From Primorskyibacter flagellatus (GTDB lineage Bacteria > Pseudomonadota > Alphaproteobacteria > Rhodobacterales > Rhodobacteraceae), in the NCBI RefSeq assembly GCF_900176485.1, contig NZ_FWYD01000001.1, forward strand, positions 496,001 to 560,000: DNA of 64,000 bases, written 5' to 3'. Of the stretch, positions 56,334-64,000 are shown in pieces. The notes under the pieces are model-generated. The model had not been told where the DNA came from, did no database searches, and was given only the letters and a program-made list of their open reading frames with translations. The position numbers and the translations under genes are program-made. Numbering within the stretch: position 1 is the first letter of the stretch; every line of letters starts with the position of its first letter.

Positions 56334-57440
56334 TCAAGCGGCCTTGATGGCCTCGACCGCGGGGTCCATGAGACCGTATTTCAGCTCGTTTTCCTCGGCG
56401 CGGAAGAATTGCAGGTTGGCAAGCTGCTCTTCCGGGAAGGAGGTCGACTTCTTCTCCAGATCCGTCAGATACTGAGCGGAATCCTTGTAGGTAGAGATGA
56501 AACCGGATGCTTTGGTCATCGCCGCGCCAATCTCGGGCGACGACAACATTGCATCGAGGAACGTATAGGCATTGTCGGCATTGGGCGCGTTATTGGCGAC
56601 GTTCAGCGTATAGACAAACCCGTAAGAGCCTTCCTGCGGGATGCTCATCGCCAGTGGGAAGCCGTCATTGATCAGGGCCGCCGCCGGGCCATTCCAGCTA
56701 TGCCCAAGCGCGATGTCCTGATTGACGAACATCTGCTGGATCTCGGCACCGCTGTCGTAATATTTACGCACCAAGGGCTTCTTTTCGATCATGAATTGCT
56801 GGATCTCTGCCATGATCTCAGCAGCCTTTTCGTGATCGTCGGCATATTCGATGAAGTTGCCGTCATAGCCCTTCATCAGCATCACGATCGACAGCATGTC
56901 CTGAATGATATAGGCGGTCTGGCCCTTGTATTTCTCGGAGAACAGCGTGTCCCAGGTCTGCGCTTCCTCGGCGGTGACCAGATCGGTGTTGTAGGACAGC
57001 ACCTCCATCCCGGACAGGATCGGAACGCCCCACTTGTTGCCATTGATCGTCGACCAGTCGCTTTCCGAGAAGGTCGGGTTGATCTTGTCCCAATTGCTCA
57101 GACGGTCGGTATCCATCGGTGCCAGCAAATCACTTTCGATGAATTGCAGGAACCGGTGGCCCGCGACGGTCATGATGTCGACGCTCGGGTTGGGTTGTTC
57201 GGCAGCAAGCAGGTTGAACTGTTTGCCCTGGTCGTCGACCAGACGCACGTTGACCTTGATGCCGGTCTCGGCTTCGAACTGTTCCTTGAACGCCTCGGGC
57301 ACGAAGTCGTTATAGGTCCAGATATTGACCTCGCCGCCCTGCGCATGCGCGCGGCGCAGATAGGCGGGGCTGGCAAGGGCCGCACCGGTCATTGCGGCGG
57401 TGCCGAGGAACCGGCGGCGGTTAAAAATAAGTTTAGACAT
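56334..57440 (-). CDS. Periplasmic polyamine-type substrate-binding protein, Tat leader
   Basis: 368 residues. The leader RRRFLGTAAMTGAALASPA is a twin-arginine signal. The mature protein starts near GGEVNIWTYNDFVPE, the PotD-like opening. It contains WGVPILSGMEVLSYNTDL, the usual binding-cleft strand. Aromatic and acidic residues that hold the polyamine amino groups are not unambiguous by eye, so related substrates (opines, amino-sugar amines) remain possible. It starts 93 bp before the PotB-like gene on the same strand. Confidence 0.9.
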   Translation of the reverse strand: MSKLIFNRRRFLGTAAMTGAALASPAYLRRAHAQGGEVNIWTYNDFVPEAFKEQFEAETGIKVNVRLVDDQGKQFNLLAAEQPNPSVDIMTVAGHRFLQFIESDLLAPMDTDRLSNWDKINPTFSESDWSTINGNKWGVPILSGMEVLSYNTDLVTAEEAQTWDTLFSEKYKGQTAYIIQDMLSIVMLMKGYDGNFIEYADDHEKAAEIMAEIQQFMIEKKPLVRKYYDSGAEIQQMFVNQDIALGHSWNGPAAALINDGFPLAMSIPQEGSYGFVYTLNVANNAPNADNAYTFLDAMLSSPEIGAAMTKASGFISTYKDSAQYLTDLEKKSTSFPEEQLANLQFFRAEENELKYGLMDPAVEAIKAA

Positions 57441-57488
57441 ATCGGGCGTCTCCTTGTTGGTCTTGGTTTTGTCCGTATCTCTTGATGT

Positions 57489-58598
57489 TCAGGACACCGT
57501 TTCCGGTGCGTCTTGCAGCAGACCGGTACGGGCGGCCTGTCGCAGATCGTCCAGACTGAAGCGGTCAAGCTCCAGCGCGTTCAACAGCGTATTCTCGCGG
57601 GCGAAATCACGGCCATACATGGCCGAAAATATCTCGATACCCGCCTCATGCAGCTTTGCGGGGCTGCCTGCCAGCCGTCCCAGCACGGCCGTCAGTTGCA
57701 GCCCGTAAGGCACGTCTTCGGTGACATAGCGGCTGTCGGCGGTGGCCGGACCTGTGCCGCCATTGCCCTGCGCATGCATCTGCTGGTTCATTTCGGAAAT
57801 CGAGGCAACAGGCACGTGAAAGCTCAGATGGAAATGTTCAAAGATTGTCCGGACGCTAAGCCCCAGCTTTTCCGCAATCGCCAGCCGCTCAAGATCCAGT
57901 TGTTCCAGCAGGCGGCCCACTTTGGGGGTGACGTTCTGGCCCTGGCTCCATGTCTCACCGCGCTCCATCCGTGTGATATTGCCAAGCGCGATGCCCAGGT
58001 GGTTCTGCGGGTTCAGGTTCGACAATGAAATCGCCAGAAGCCCGTCACGCGGCTGGAACCGGTCTCCGAACAGGTTTTGGCAAACAGCCAACGCATCGTC
58101 GGCTGCGGTTTCCGGGACGGTGCACAAATCCACACGGGCGCGCAGCGTGTTGACCTTCACCGCCGCCCCTTCCTGCCGCCGCCCGGTGACAACTGTGGTG
58201 CCCCAGGCAGTGATCGGCGCAGTCACGCCACGCTTTGCCAGCAACTGCATCAGATAAACGGCCCCAAGCGAGGCATGCGACGAGATGATGACATGCTGCC
58301 CGTCGCGGATATGCGGTGCCAAAGCGTCCAGCACGGTCTTGTGGCCATAGCCGGGCAGCGCTATCAGAACCGCATCGTTTTCCTCGGCCAGTTGCTGTGC
58401 GCTGCCAGCAACGCGCGGTGAAAACTCTGCCTCGACAGCGCCACTGGCATGCAAGGGCGCCGCTTTCAGCGCCTCTGTTCCGGCACCGGAAGGCGACCAG
58501 AGCATCGGGTCATGCCCCTGCTCGTGCAGCAAGGCTGCGCTGCCAAAGGCGATAGAGCCTGCACCTGCAATTCCAACTCTGGCTTTGGTCGTGGTCAT
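57489..58598 (-). CDS. NAD(P)-dependent opine dehydrogenase family protein
   Basis: 369 residues. The N-terminal Rossmann fold has the glycine-rich motif VGIAGAGSIAFGSAALL. The C-terminal octopine/nopaline dehydrogenase domain includes SLSNLNPQNHLGIALGNITR, with the conserved Asn-His pair and an ISEMNQQMH loop. These enzymes reductively condense, or oxidatively split, an amino acid and a keto acid. Position between the importer and the oxidative genes of the same operon suggests breakdown of an imported opine-like or N-alkyl amino acid. That is inference. ATG at 58598 follows AGTGAGAGACTG. Confidence 0.85.
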   Translation of the reverse strand: MTTTKARVGIAGAGSIAFGSAALLHEQGHDPMLWSPSGAGTEALKAAPLHASGAVEAEFSPRVAGSAQQLAEENDAVLIALPGYGHKTVLDALAPHIRDGQHVIISSHASLGAVYLMQLLAKRGVTAPITAWGTTVVTGRRQEGAAVKVNTLRARVDLCTVPETAADDALAVCQNLFGDRFQPRDGLLAISLSNLNPQNHLGIALGNITRMERGETWSQGQNVTPKVGRLLEQLDLERLAIAEKLGLSVRTIFEHFHLSFHVPVASISEMNQQMHAQGNGGTGPATADSRYVTEDVPYGLQLTAVLGRLAGSPAKLHEAGIEIFSAMYGRDFARENTLLNALELDRFSLDDLRQAARTGLLQDAPETVS

Positions 58599-58704
58599 CA
58601 GTCTCTCACTTTCGGTTACCGTCATGCGACTCATGCTATGCGCAGAGAGGCTGGCGCGTCAATATGGCGGACACAATTCCACTAAACAGGAAAATGCTGA
58701 CCAC

Positions 58705-59292
58705 TCACGCCTTGGCCTCCTGTCGCACCGGATCGCCCAGCACATGCATCAGCCGGTTGGCCCAGCCGAACAGCGCCGACGAAAGGATCAGGTCGAGGAT
58801 CTCTTCCTCGCTCAGCCCAGCCGCGCGCAGCGCCTGCATCTCTGCCTCGCCCGCGGCGGGCGGTGCCTCTGCCGCCTTGCGCGCAAAGTCAAAAATCGCG
58901 CGATTCCTGTCATTTAGATCAGCATCTTCACCTTTTGCAAAAAGCGTATCAGTGACGGCTGTGTCTTTCTCAAGCTTGGCATGGCGATCGGCATGGACGG
59001 CGGCACAGTAGATGCAGCGATTGACCATCGACGCCGCCAATGCGCCCAGTTCTCGCTCTGCCCGGCTCATCCCGCCGGAGTCGTACATGATGGCGTTGAA
59101 CAGCGGCGAGCGGACTTTCAGGCTTTCGACATCATGGGCCAATGTCAGCACATAATCCGAAACCTTGGTGTTGGAGGGCGTGACCTGAAGCGCATCAAGC
59201 TGTGCCTGCGTGGCCTCGGCCAGTTTGACCGGCGTTACACGCGGCTGCCAGTGTGGCACGGTGCGGGTGAATTTGTGGACGACGCGGCTCAT
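58705..59292 (-). CDS. Peroxidase-related AhpD/CMD-fold protein with CxxC
   Basis: 195 residues. The alkylhydroperoxidase-like motif Cys93-x2-Cys96-x3-His100 (MVNRCIYCAAVHA) forms the redox centre. The flanking MSRAERELGALAAS helix is typical of the carboxymuconolactone-decarboxylase fold. It resembles the alkylhydroperoxidase-domain family named after an Agrobacterium vitis gene (Avi_7169). Its start overlaps the next upstream gene by ATGA. Probably detoxifies a peroxide or acts on a reactive pathway intermediate. Confidence 0.85.
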   Translation of the reverse strand: MSRVVHKFTRTVPHWQPRVTPVKLAEATQAQLDALQVTPSNTKVSDYVLTLAHDVESLKVRSPLFNAIMYDSGGMSRAERELGALAASMVNRCIYCAAVHADRHAKLEKDTAVTDTLFAKGEDADLNDRNRAIFDFARKAAEAPPAAGEAEMQALRAAGLSEEEILDLILSSALFGWANRLMHVLGDPVRQEAKA

Positions 59293-59771
59293 GTCAGCTC
59301 TCCCTGCATCAGGCGCAGCCCGGCGATCACCCGGATCTGATAGGCCAGAAATGCGACCAACTCGCAGAGCCGCACAATATCGGCGTCTGCGATGCCTTCG
59401 GCCTGAAGCCCTGCGATATCCTCTGGTGCGATATCGCGGGTCTGGTTGGCGACTTTGTCGACAAAGGCCACGACCGTGCCCAGCCCTTGGCCTGCGCCTG
59501 TCTCTGACGGGTCAGCCAAAACGGCATGATCCCCGGCCCCAGCCAGATAGTGCTGTGCCAAAGCCTCATCCGCAGACAGCCGCGCCACGCGCGCGGCCAA
59601 TGCGGCACGGGTGGCGTGATCGAATGCACCGCAATCCTCGGGGCGTAGAACGGCGTTTTCAGCGGATTGCGTCATTTCGATGATATTGGCACGGGTGGCC
59701 GTCGCGTCTGCCACGGCGCTGCCGTTTGTCACACCGGCGATTGTCAGAACTGTCGAGTCATTATGGGTCAT
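59289..59771 (-). CDS. CMD-domain protein without the CxxC pair
   Basis: 160 residues of the carboxymuconolactone-decarboxylase fold. It resembles the Avi_7170-type partner found next to or fused with the CxxC-bearing protein. The helices RAALAARVARLSADEALAQH and DADIVRLCELVAFLAYQI match, but the redox cysteine pair is absent; a single Cys lies in RLCELV. It is probably a structural or substrate-binding partner of the CxxC protein rather than an independent peroxidase. It overlaps both neighbours by ATGA. Confidence 0.8.
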   Translation of the reverse strand: MTHNDSTVLTIAGVTNGSAVADATATRANIIEMTQSAENAVLRPEDCGAFDHATRAALAARVARLSADEALAQHYLAGAGDHAVLADPSETGAGQGLGTVVAFVDKVANQTRDIAPEDIAGLQAEGIADADIVRLCELVAFLAYQIRVIAGLRLMQGELT

Positions 59772-61240
59772 GCTATCTGACCTTCTCGCGTTTGCGCCCC
59801 AACCTCAAGCTCTGTCGGCTCCCATTCGTCACCTTTCAACTCTGGCGTGTCATAGTCCTGCATCGCTTGCCAATGGGTCGTCACATCCTCGGCATAGAGC
59901 GTTGCAGCCACCGCGCGGGACAACCATGCGGCACCTTCACTGATACCCGGAATATCACCGCTGATCTTGCCCAGACTGGCCGACGCGCCGTAGTTGAAGC
60001 AGTAGACCTTGTTCAGCCAAGGCGCTGTTCCGGGATGCTTTTCGCGGAAGGTGAAATCCTCATTGAGATAGGGAAAGCGCCCCAGATCGCCGGATTCTTC
60101 GCCCTCTGGTGGCGTGTAGACGTCCTGCCACAACAGGATGTCGTCTGCGGTTTCGCCAAATTCTGTCCGGGCCATCGGGTCGATGACAAACCCGGTGCCA
60201 AGGATCACGAAATCCGCCTCGTAGGCCGTGCCGTCAGCAAAATGCACGACCGCGCAATTGCCGCGCTGCTCGATCCGTGTGGTGGCCTTGCCGAAGTGGA
60301 AATAGGCGTTCGGATGGCGGCTGACACGTTTTGTGGACCCGTGCGGAGGCGGTGTCTGCGTGGCAAAGCTGTACTGCATGAACCGCCAGCGCCATTCATC
60401 GGGAAGGGCTGCGTAGCCTGCGGTGAATCCGAAACTGCCGATGCCCATCATCTTGTTGATTGTCGGCATTTCTTTGCGCCGCACCAGATGACGGACCTCC
60501 GCCGCGCCGTGTTCCAGCGCCTCGGCGGCATTATCCACGGCAGAAGCTCCGACACCGATCACCGCGACCCGCTTGCCCTTGAGAGCGTCAAAGTCGATCG
60601 CGTCGGCGCTATGTGCCCAAAGATGACGCGGCAAATCCTTGATAAAGCCCGGAATATTCGGCCCGCCCGTGCCGTCGCGCCCGGTTGCAAAGATCAGCTT
60701 TCGGGTCAGGGTCGTTTCGGTCTTCGCACCGGATACCGACAAGCGGATCAGATCGTCTTCGGGATCGACCTTATCAACTGAAACACCATTTTCGACAGGT
60801 ATATCAAGAACCTGCCTGTACCAACGAAGGTAGTCCATCCACATTGGCCGCGGGATCTTGTCCAGCGCGTCCCAGTCCTTCGTGCCGAATTGCGCCCGGA
60901 ACCACGCCTGAAAGGTCAATGCGCCATGCCCATAGGCGGGGCCGGTCAACACTTTCGGCGAGCGCAAGGTCTCCATCCGCGCGTAGTTCAGCCACGGGCC
61001 TTCACGGCCGGGCTCTGCCCGGTCAAGGACGCGGACGTTGTGAATGCCGGCTGTTTTCAGGGCCAGCCAAGCGACCATGCCGCACATGCCGCCACCGATG
61101 ATGACCACATCCGAGACACCGTCCTGATGCGGCACCCAGTCCTTGCCTGGGACGCACAGAAATTCGAGGTCTTCTCGCAGCCGTGCCTCAAGTACAGGCA
61201 AGCCCTGCGCGTCAATTGGACTTGAATCCGTGGTTTGCAT
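59768..61240 (-). CDS. FAD/NAD(P)-binding oxidoreductase, flavin monooxygenase-like
   Basis: 490 residues. A first dinucleotide fold lies near residues 44-60 (VVIIGGGMCGMVAWLAL) for FAD. A second lies near 225-240 (VAVIGVGASAVDNAAEA) for NAD(P)H. The ATG-like strand is VILGTGFVID. Layout matches class B flavin monooxygenases and related N-hydroxylases, but the Baeyer-Villiger or FMO fingerprint is not recognised, so the reaction is open. It may oxidise the imported amine. ATG at 61240 follows AGGATGATTCCC. The stop overlaps the CMD gene. Confidence 0.85.
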   Translation of the reverse strand: MQTTDSSPIDAQGLPVLEARLREDLEFLCVPGKDWVPHQDGVSDVVIIGGGMCGMVAWLALKTAGIHNVRVLDRAEPGREGPWLNYARMETLRSPKVLTGPAYGHGALTFQAWFRAQFGTKDWDALDKIPRPMWMDYLRWYRQVLDIPVENGVSVDKVDPEDDLIRLSVSGAKTETTLTRKLIFATGRDGTGGPNIPGFIKDLPRHLWAHSADAIDFDALKGKRVAVIGVGASAVDNAAEALEHGAAEVRHLVRRKEMPTINKMMGIGSFGFTAGYAALPDEWRWRFMQYSFATQTPPPHGSTKRVSRHPNAYFHFGKATTRIEQRGNCAVVHFADGTAYEADFVILGTGFVIDPMARTEFGETADDILLWQDVYTPPEGEESGDLGRFPYLNEDFTFREKHPGTAPWLNKVYCFNYGASASLGKISGDIPGISEGAAWLSRAVAATLYAEDVTTHWQAMQDYDTPELKGDEWEPTELEVGAQTREGQIA

Positions 61241-61279
61241 GGGAATCATCCTACGAGATTTATGTGTTTCTAATCAGCA

Positions 61280-62617
61280 TCAGTTAGCGGTCCGGGCCCA
61301 AATCGGATGAAATTCATCAATCCGAAAGGCATGGACGTGGCGATGTTGCGGGCCGGAGGCCGGCACATTGCGCAGATGCGGGTGATCGTCGGGAAGTTCG
61401 GGATGGCTGTGCAGGCGCTCCAGCGGATCATGTGCAGGCCAGACGCGCATCGCCATCATGGCCACCAGCGCGCAGAGCCCCGACAGGATCAGCAGCGCCG
61501 GTTCCAGCGAAACGGTTCCCGCCAGCCAGCCCGCCAGCGGATAGGCGACAAGCCAGCCGGCATGGCTAAGCGAGAACTGCGCGGCGAAGACCGCGGCCCG
61601 GTCGGTTTGTGACGCGGACCGGGTGATGACCAGCCCGCCGGGCGTCAGCACCAGCGAGGATGCCGCGCCGAATGCGATCCACGCGACCGCCATAAAGGCG
61701 AGCGGCGGCGATGGCAGCAGCGCGAAAGCGGCACCCGCAGCGGCAAACCCAAATGCGCCCGCAAGCATCGCGGAACGCTCGGAATATCGGATCAGAAGGC
61801 GGGGCACGAAGACGGCACCAAGGCCGGCACCGACCCCGTAAAAGGCCATCAGGATCGGATAGAAACGCTCAGCATCGTTCAGGCGCGCACCTGCGTAGAC
61901 GACTGAATTGACCAGCACCCAGGCCATTGCCAATGACAGTGCAAAATTCAGCAGGAACAGGCCGCGCAAGCGCGGCGTGCGCCCGTAGATCCACATCCCG
62001 CGCAGCGCGCGTTTGAGGAACGGCCCTTTGCGGGCGGCCTCGCCGCGCGCCGGGAACTTTGCCATCAGCAGAGCAACGACCGACCCCAGAAAAGCCAGCG
62101 CAGCCGCAACAAAAAGTGCCTCGCCGGTCACCAGATTCAGGACGGCGGCGGCAATCACCGGGCTCAGCACGGCCTCCAGCGTATAGGCAATCCGCGACCA
62201 GGCCAGCGCGCGGGTATAGGTTTCCTCTTCCGGCAAGACATCCGGGATCACCGATTGGAACAACGGCGTGAACCCGGCGGCCAGCACGAAAAAAACAAAA
62301 GCCAACCCGGCGACGTGCCATGTTTCCGTGACAAAAACCATTGGCAGCAGGATCAGCATCCGCCCCAGATCCAAGCCCACCATGGCCCGTTTGCGCGAGA
62401 CATTCACCAAAAGCGTTTCGGCCAACGGTGCAAGCAGCACATAAGCCACCATCTTCAGCGCCAGCAGCAGGCCCAAGACCTTGCCGCCTGCGGCAATCCC
62501 GCCGATCCGGTACGCGGCCAGCGACAATGCCACGGTCAGCAGCCCGACGCCGACAAGCGAACAGATCTGCGCCGCGAACAGGCGGCGGAAGGCGGGACTG
62601 GAAAGTGGGCTTGTCAC
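61280..62617 (-). CDS. MFS transporter with histidine-rich C-terminal tail
   Basis: 445 residues with about 12 membrane segments, GTG start overlapping the aminotransferase stop as GTGA. The N-half FAAQICSLVGVGLLTVALSLAA and the NVSRKRAMVGLDLGRM cytoplasmic loop are typical of drug/metabolite exporters of the NreB/EntS-like group. The last 45 residues are unusual: cytoplasmic, carrying about ten histidines (HSHPELPDDHPHLRN, then QHRHVHAF). The tail suggests metal binding or sensing, reminiscent of nickel or cobalt exporters, or simple solubility. Confidence 0.85.
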   Translation of the reverse strand: MTSPLSSPAFRRLFAAQICSLVGVGLLTVALSLAAYRIGGIAAGGKVLGLLLALKMVAYVLLAPLAETLLVNVSRKRAMVGLDLGRMLILLPMVFVTETWHVAGLAFVFFVLAAGFTPLFQSVIPDVLPEEETYTRALAWSRIAYTLEAVLSPVIAAAVLNLVTGEALFVAAALAFLGSVVALLMAKFPARGEAARKGPFLKRALRGMWIYGRTPRLRGLFLLNFALSLAMAWVLVNSVVYAGARLNDAERFYPILMAFYGVGAGLGAVFVPRLLIRYSERSAMLAGAFGFAAAGAAFALLPSPPLAFMAVAWIAFGAASSLVLTPGGLVITRSASQTDRAAVFAAQFSLSHAGWLVAYPLAGWLAGTVSLEPALLILSGLCALVAMMAMRVWPAHDPLERLHSHPELPDDHPHLRNVPASGPQHRHVHAFRIDEFHPIWARTAN

Positions 62618-64000
62618 GATGCGAGCGTTTCTTTCACGGAGCTATCTGGTGTGAATCGGGCGGTTCTCGGGTCAGCCCGGTATTGGTCCGCATAGTCTGG
62701 CGCGTCCAGCGCAAGTTTGTCCACCGCTGAAATAATCGCATCCACCTTGTCATCTGACAGCAGCGCCGAAAGGTTCAAACGTACCCAGCCCGGCTTCTCA
62801 AGTTCTTCTCCGCGCGCGATCGCGGCCTGCATCGTATCGGACCGGGCCTGGTCAAGGCCCAGCAACCGATGCGCATAAGGCCCGGCACACGCACAGCCCC
62901 CCCGCGCCTGGACGCCGTAAAGGTCGCTGAGCAGTCGGGTAAAAAGCTGGTGGTGGACGTATCCACCTGCACCGTCGCGCACGCGAAAGCTGAAAATCGG
63001 CAATGCAGTCGCGTCGGGCTGGCCCAGAATTTCGAGCCGCGGGTTTTGCGACCAGCGTGCCAGGGCGCGCGCGCGCAATTCAGCCTGACGTTTGTCCAGC
63101 CAGTCTTGTCCCAGCGCTTCTTTCACCATCAGCGCCAGCGCCACGCGGATATCTCCGACGACGTTGGGCGTGCCACCTTCCTCACGGTCGCTAAGCCGCG
63201 AGGAATAGACATGCCCCCACGGCGAGACGAAACTGACCGTGCCGCCCCCCGGCAAGGTTGGGCGGAACTGCCTTGCGATGACATCCCGCAGGATCATCAC
63301 GCCCGATGCCCCCGGCCCGCCGGGAAACTTGTGCGGTGAAAAGACGATGGCATCCTTGGCTGCGTCGGTTCCGGCGCACATGTCCATCCGCGTATACGGT
63401 GCAGCACATCCGTAATCCCACAACGCCAGCGCGCCATACGATTTCAGCAATCGTGTCACCGCATCGACATCTGTCACGATCCCGGTGACGTTGGACGCCG
63501 CAGAGAACGAGCCGGCCAACAGATCCGCCCCCTGCGCGGCTTCAAGCACCGCTGTCAGTTCATCCATATCCGGGCCACCTGACGACACCTCGGAAATCTC
63601 TATGACCTCGGCACCGCTTTCACGCCATGGCAGCAGGTTGGAGTGATGTTCGTAAGGACCGACGATCAACACGGCCCGACCGCCACGCGCGGTGATCCCG
63701 GCGATATCCAATAGCCCGGCAATCCGGTTGATCCCGGCGGTAGAGCCGGATCCGGTGAAAACCACGCTTGTGTCTTCGCCGGCACCGGTCAGACGGGCAA
63801 TTTCGGCGCGCGCGGATTCGCGCAGCCGTGTCGTAAAGGCACCGCAATAGGAGGCTTGTGTATGGCTGTTGGCGTAATAGGGCAGCACCCGGTCGCGTAT
63901 GAAATCCTCGACCTGCGCCAGCGCCCGGCCCGAGGCGACATAGTCGGCATAAAGCAACGGGCGGGGGCCGAACGGTCCTTCGATCGTAATGCCATCACCG
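62614..64000 (-). CDS. Aminotransferase class V (cysteine desulfurase-like), 5' end outside window
   Basis: PLP fold-type I enzyme. The frame runs past the right edge: upstream of the first in-window TTG it still reads DGITIEGPFGPRPLLYADYV, so the true start is beyond 64000. The PLP Lys is in VFSPHKFPGGPGASG, the His/Asp pair region is ALWDYGCAAPY, and the N-terminal substrate loop reads NSHTQASYCGA. A Cys-rich RGGCACAGPYAH near the C-terminus recalls cysteine desulfurases/selenocysteine lyases, but the catalytic Cys loop is not certain. First visible gene of the leftward operon, coupled to the MFS gene by GTGA. Confidence 0.88.
   Translation of the reverse strand, partial: GDGITIEGPFGPRPLLYADYVASGRALAQVEDFIRDRVLPYYANSHTQASYCGAFTTRLRESARAEIARLTGAGEDTSVVFTGSGSTAGINRIAGLLDIAGITARGGRAVLIVGPYEHHSNLLPWRESGAEVIEISEVSSGGPDMDELTAVLEAAQGADLLAGSFSAASNVTGIVTDVDAVTRLLKSYGALALWDYGCAAPYTRMDMCAGTDAAKDAIVFSPHKFPGGPGASGVMILRDVIARQFRPTLPGGGTVSFVSPWGHVYSSRLSDREEGGTPNVVGDIRVALALMVKEALGQDWLDKRQAELRARALARWSQNPRLEILGQPDATALPIFSFRVRDGAGGYVHHQLFTRLLSDLYGVQARGGCACAGPYAHRLLGLDQARSDTMQAAIARGEELEKPGWVRLNLSALLSDDKVDAIISAVDKLALDAPDYADQYRADPRTARFTPDSSVKETLAS

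Overview
The window looks like a chromosomal stretch of an alphaproteobacterium of the Roseobacter/Rhodobacteraceae group. Supporting signs are the ctrA and sciP (DUF1153) cell-cycle genes, an F1-ATPase zeta inhibitor (DUF1476), tctCBA, dctBD, a dissociated methionine synthase (homocysteine methyltransferase plus separate corrinoid protein), an N-terminally extended ribosomal protein S9, high G+C, and many ATGA/GTGA gene overlaps. The genus cannot be told from the sequence alone.

Layout. 1-9.3 kb: a partial glycosyltransferase-like gene, rplM-rpsI, a thioesterase and a crotonase-fold protein, trmFO, gluQ, hisI, an IscU-like scaffold and a 40-residue membrane peptide gene. 7.2-12.6 kb: recG, ligA, ctrA and sciP on one strand. 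12.7-18.6 kb: mnmA, a MarR regulator, a copper-efflux pair (copA-cueR, with a recognisable MerR-type promoter) and a DsbA-like oxidoreductase. 18.8-25.6 kb: an arginine/lysine/ornithine decarboxylase and a tripartite tricarboxylate transporter (tctCBA) divergent from a LysR regulator. 25.6-29.1 kb: small envelope proteins, an L,D-transpeptidase and an M48 metalloprotease.

29.1-35.3 kb is a small integrated mobile element of about 6.1 kb, inserted at tRNA-Leu(CAA). It is bounded by a 39-bp direct repeat covering the 5' half of the tRNA. Next to each end is a pair of GTCTACCA octamers that look like integrase arm sites. It carries a tyrosine integrase, a protein with the three palm motifs of family A DNA polymerases, a serine recombinase and three exported proteins of unknown role. 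It has no phage structural genes. Its base composition is visibly lower in G+C than the flanks. This is the most novel part of the window: it looks like a minimal integrative replicon with a PolA-derived replication protein, inserted so that the element supplies the 5' half and the promoter of the host tRNA.

35.4-53.3 kb returns to core genes: DedA, DsbB, arginase, the DctBD two-component system (its DctD lacks the sigma-54 contact loop), purQ-purS-purC, the ATPase zeta subunit, a split methionine synthase block (bmt, corrinoid protein, DUF1638) around an inward-facing radical-SAM gene with a C-terminal clamp-binding motif, a lytic transglycosylase, RNase D, purM-purN and a YgiB/YgiC-like pair. 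53.4-64 kb is a compact ten-gene leftward operon: an aminotransferase class V (cut by the window edge), an MFS exporter with a histidine-rich tail, an FAD monooxygenase-like protein, two carboxymuconolactone-decarboxylase-fold proteins, an opine-type dehydrogenase and a polyamine-type ABC importer. It reads as an uncharacterised uptake and catabolic pathway for a nitrogenous substrate.
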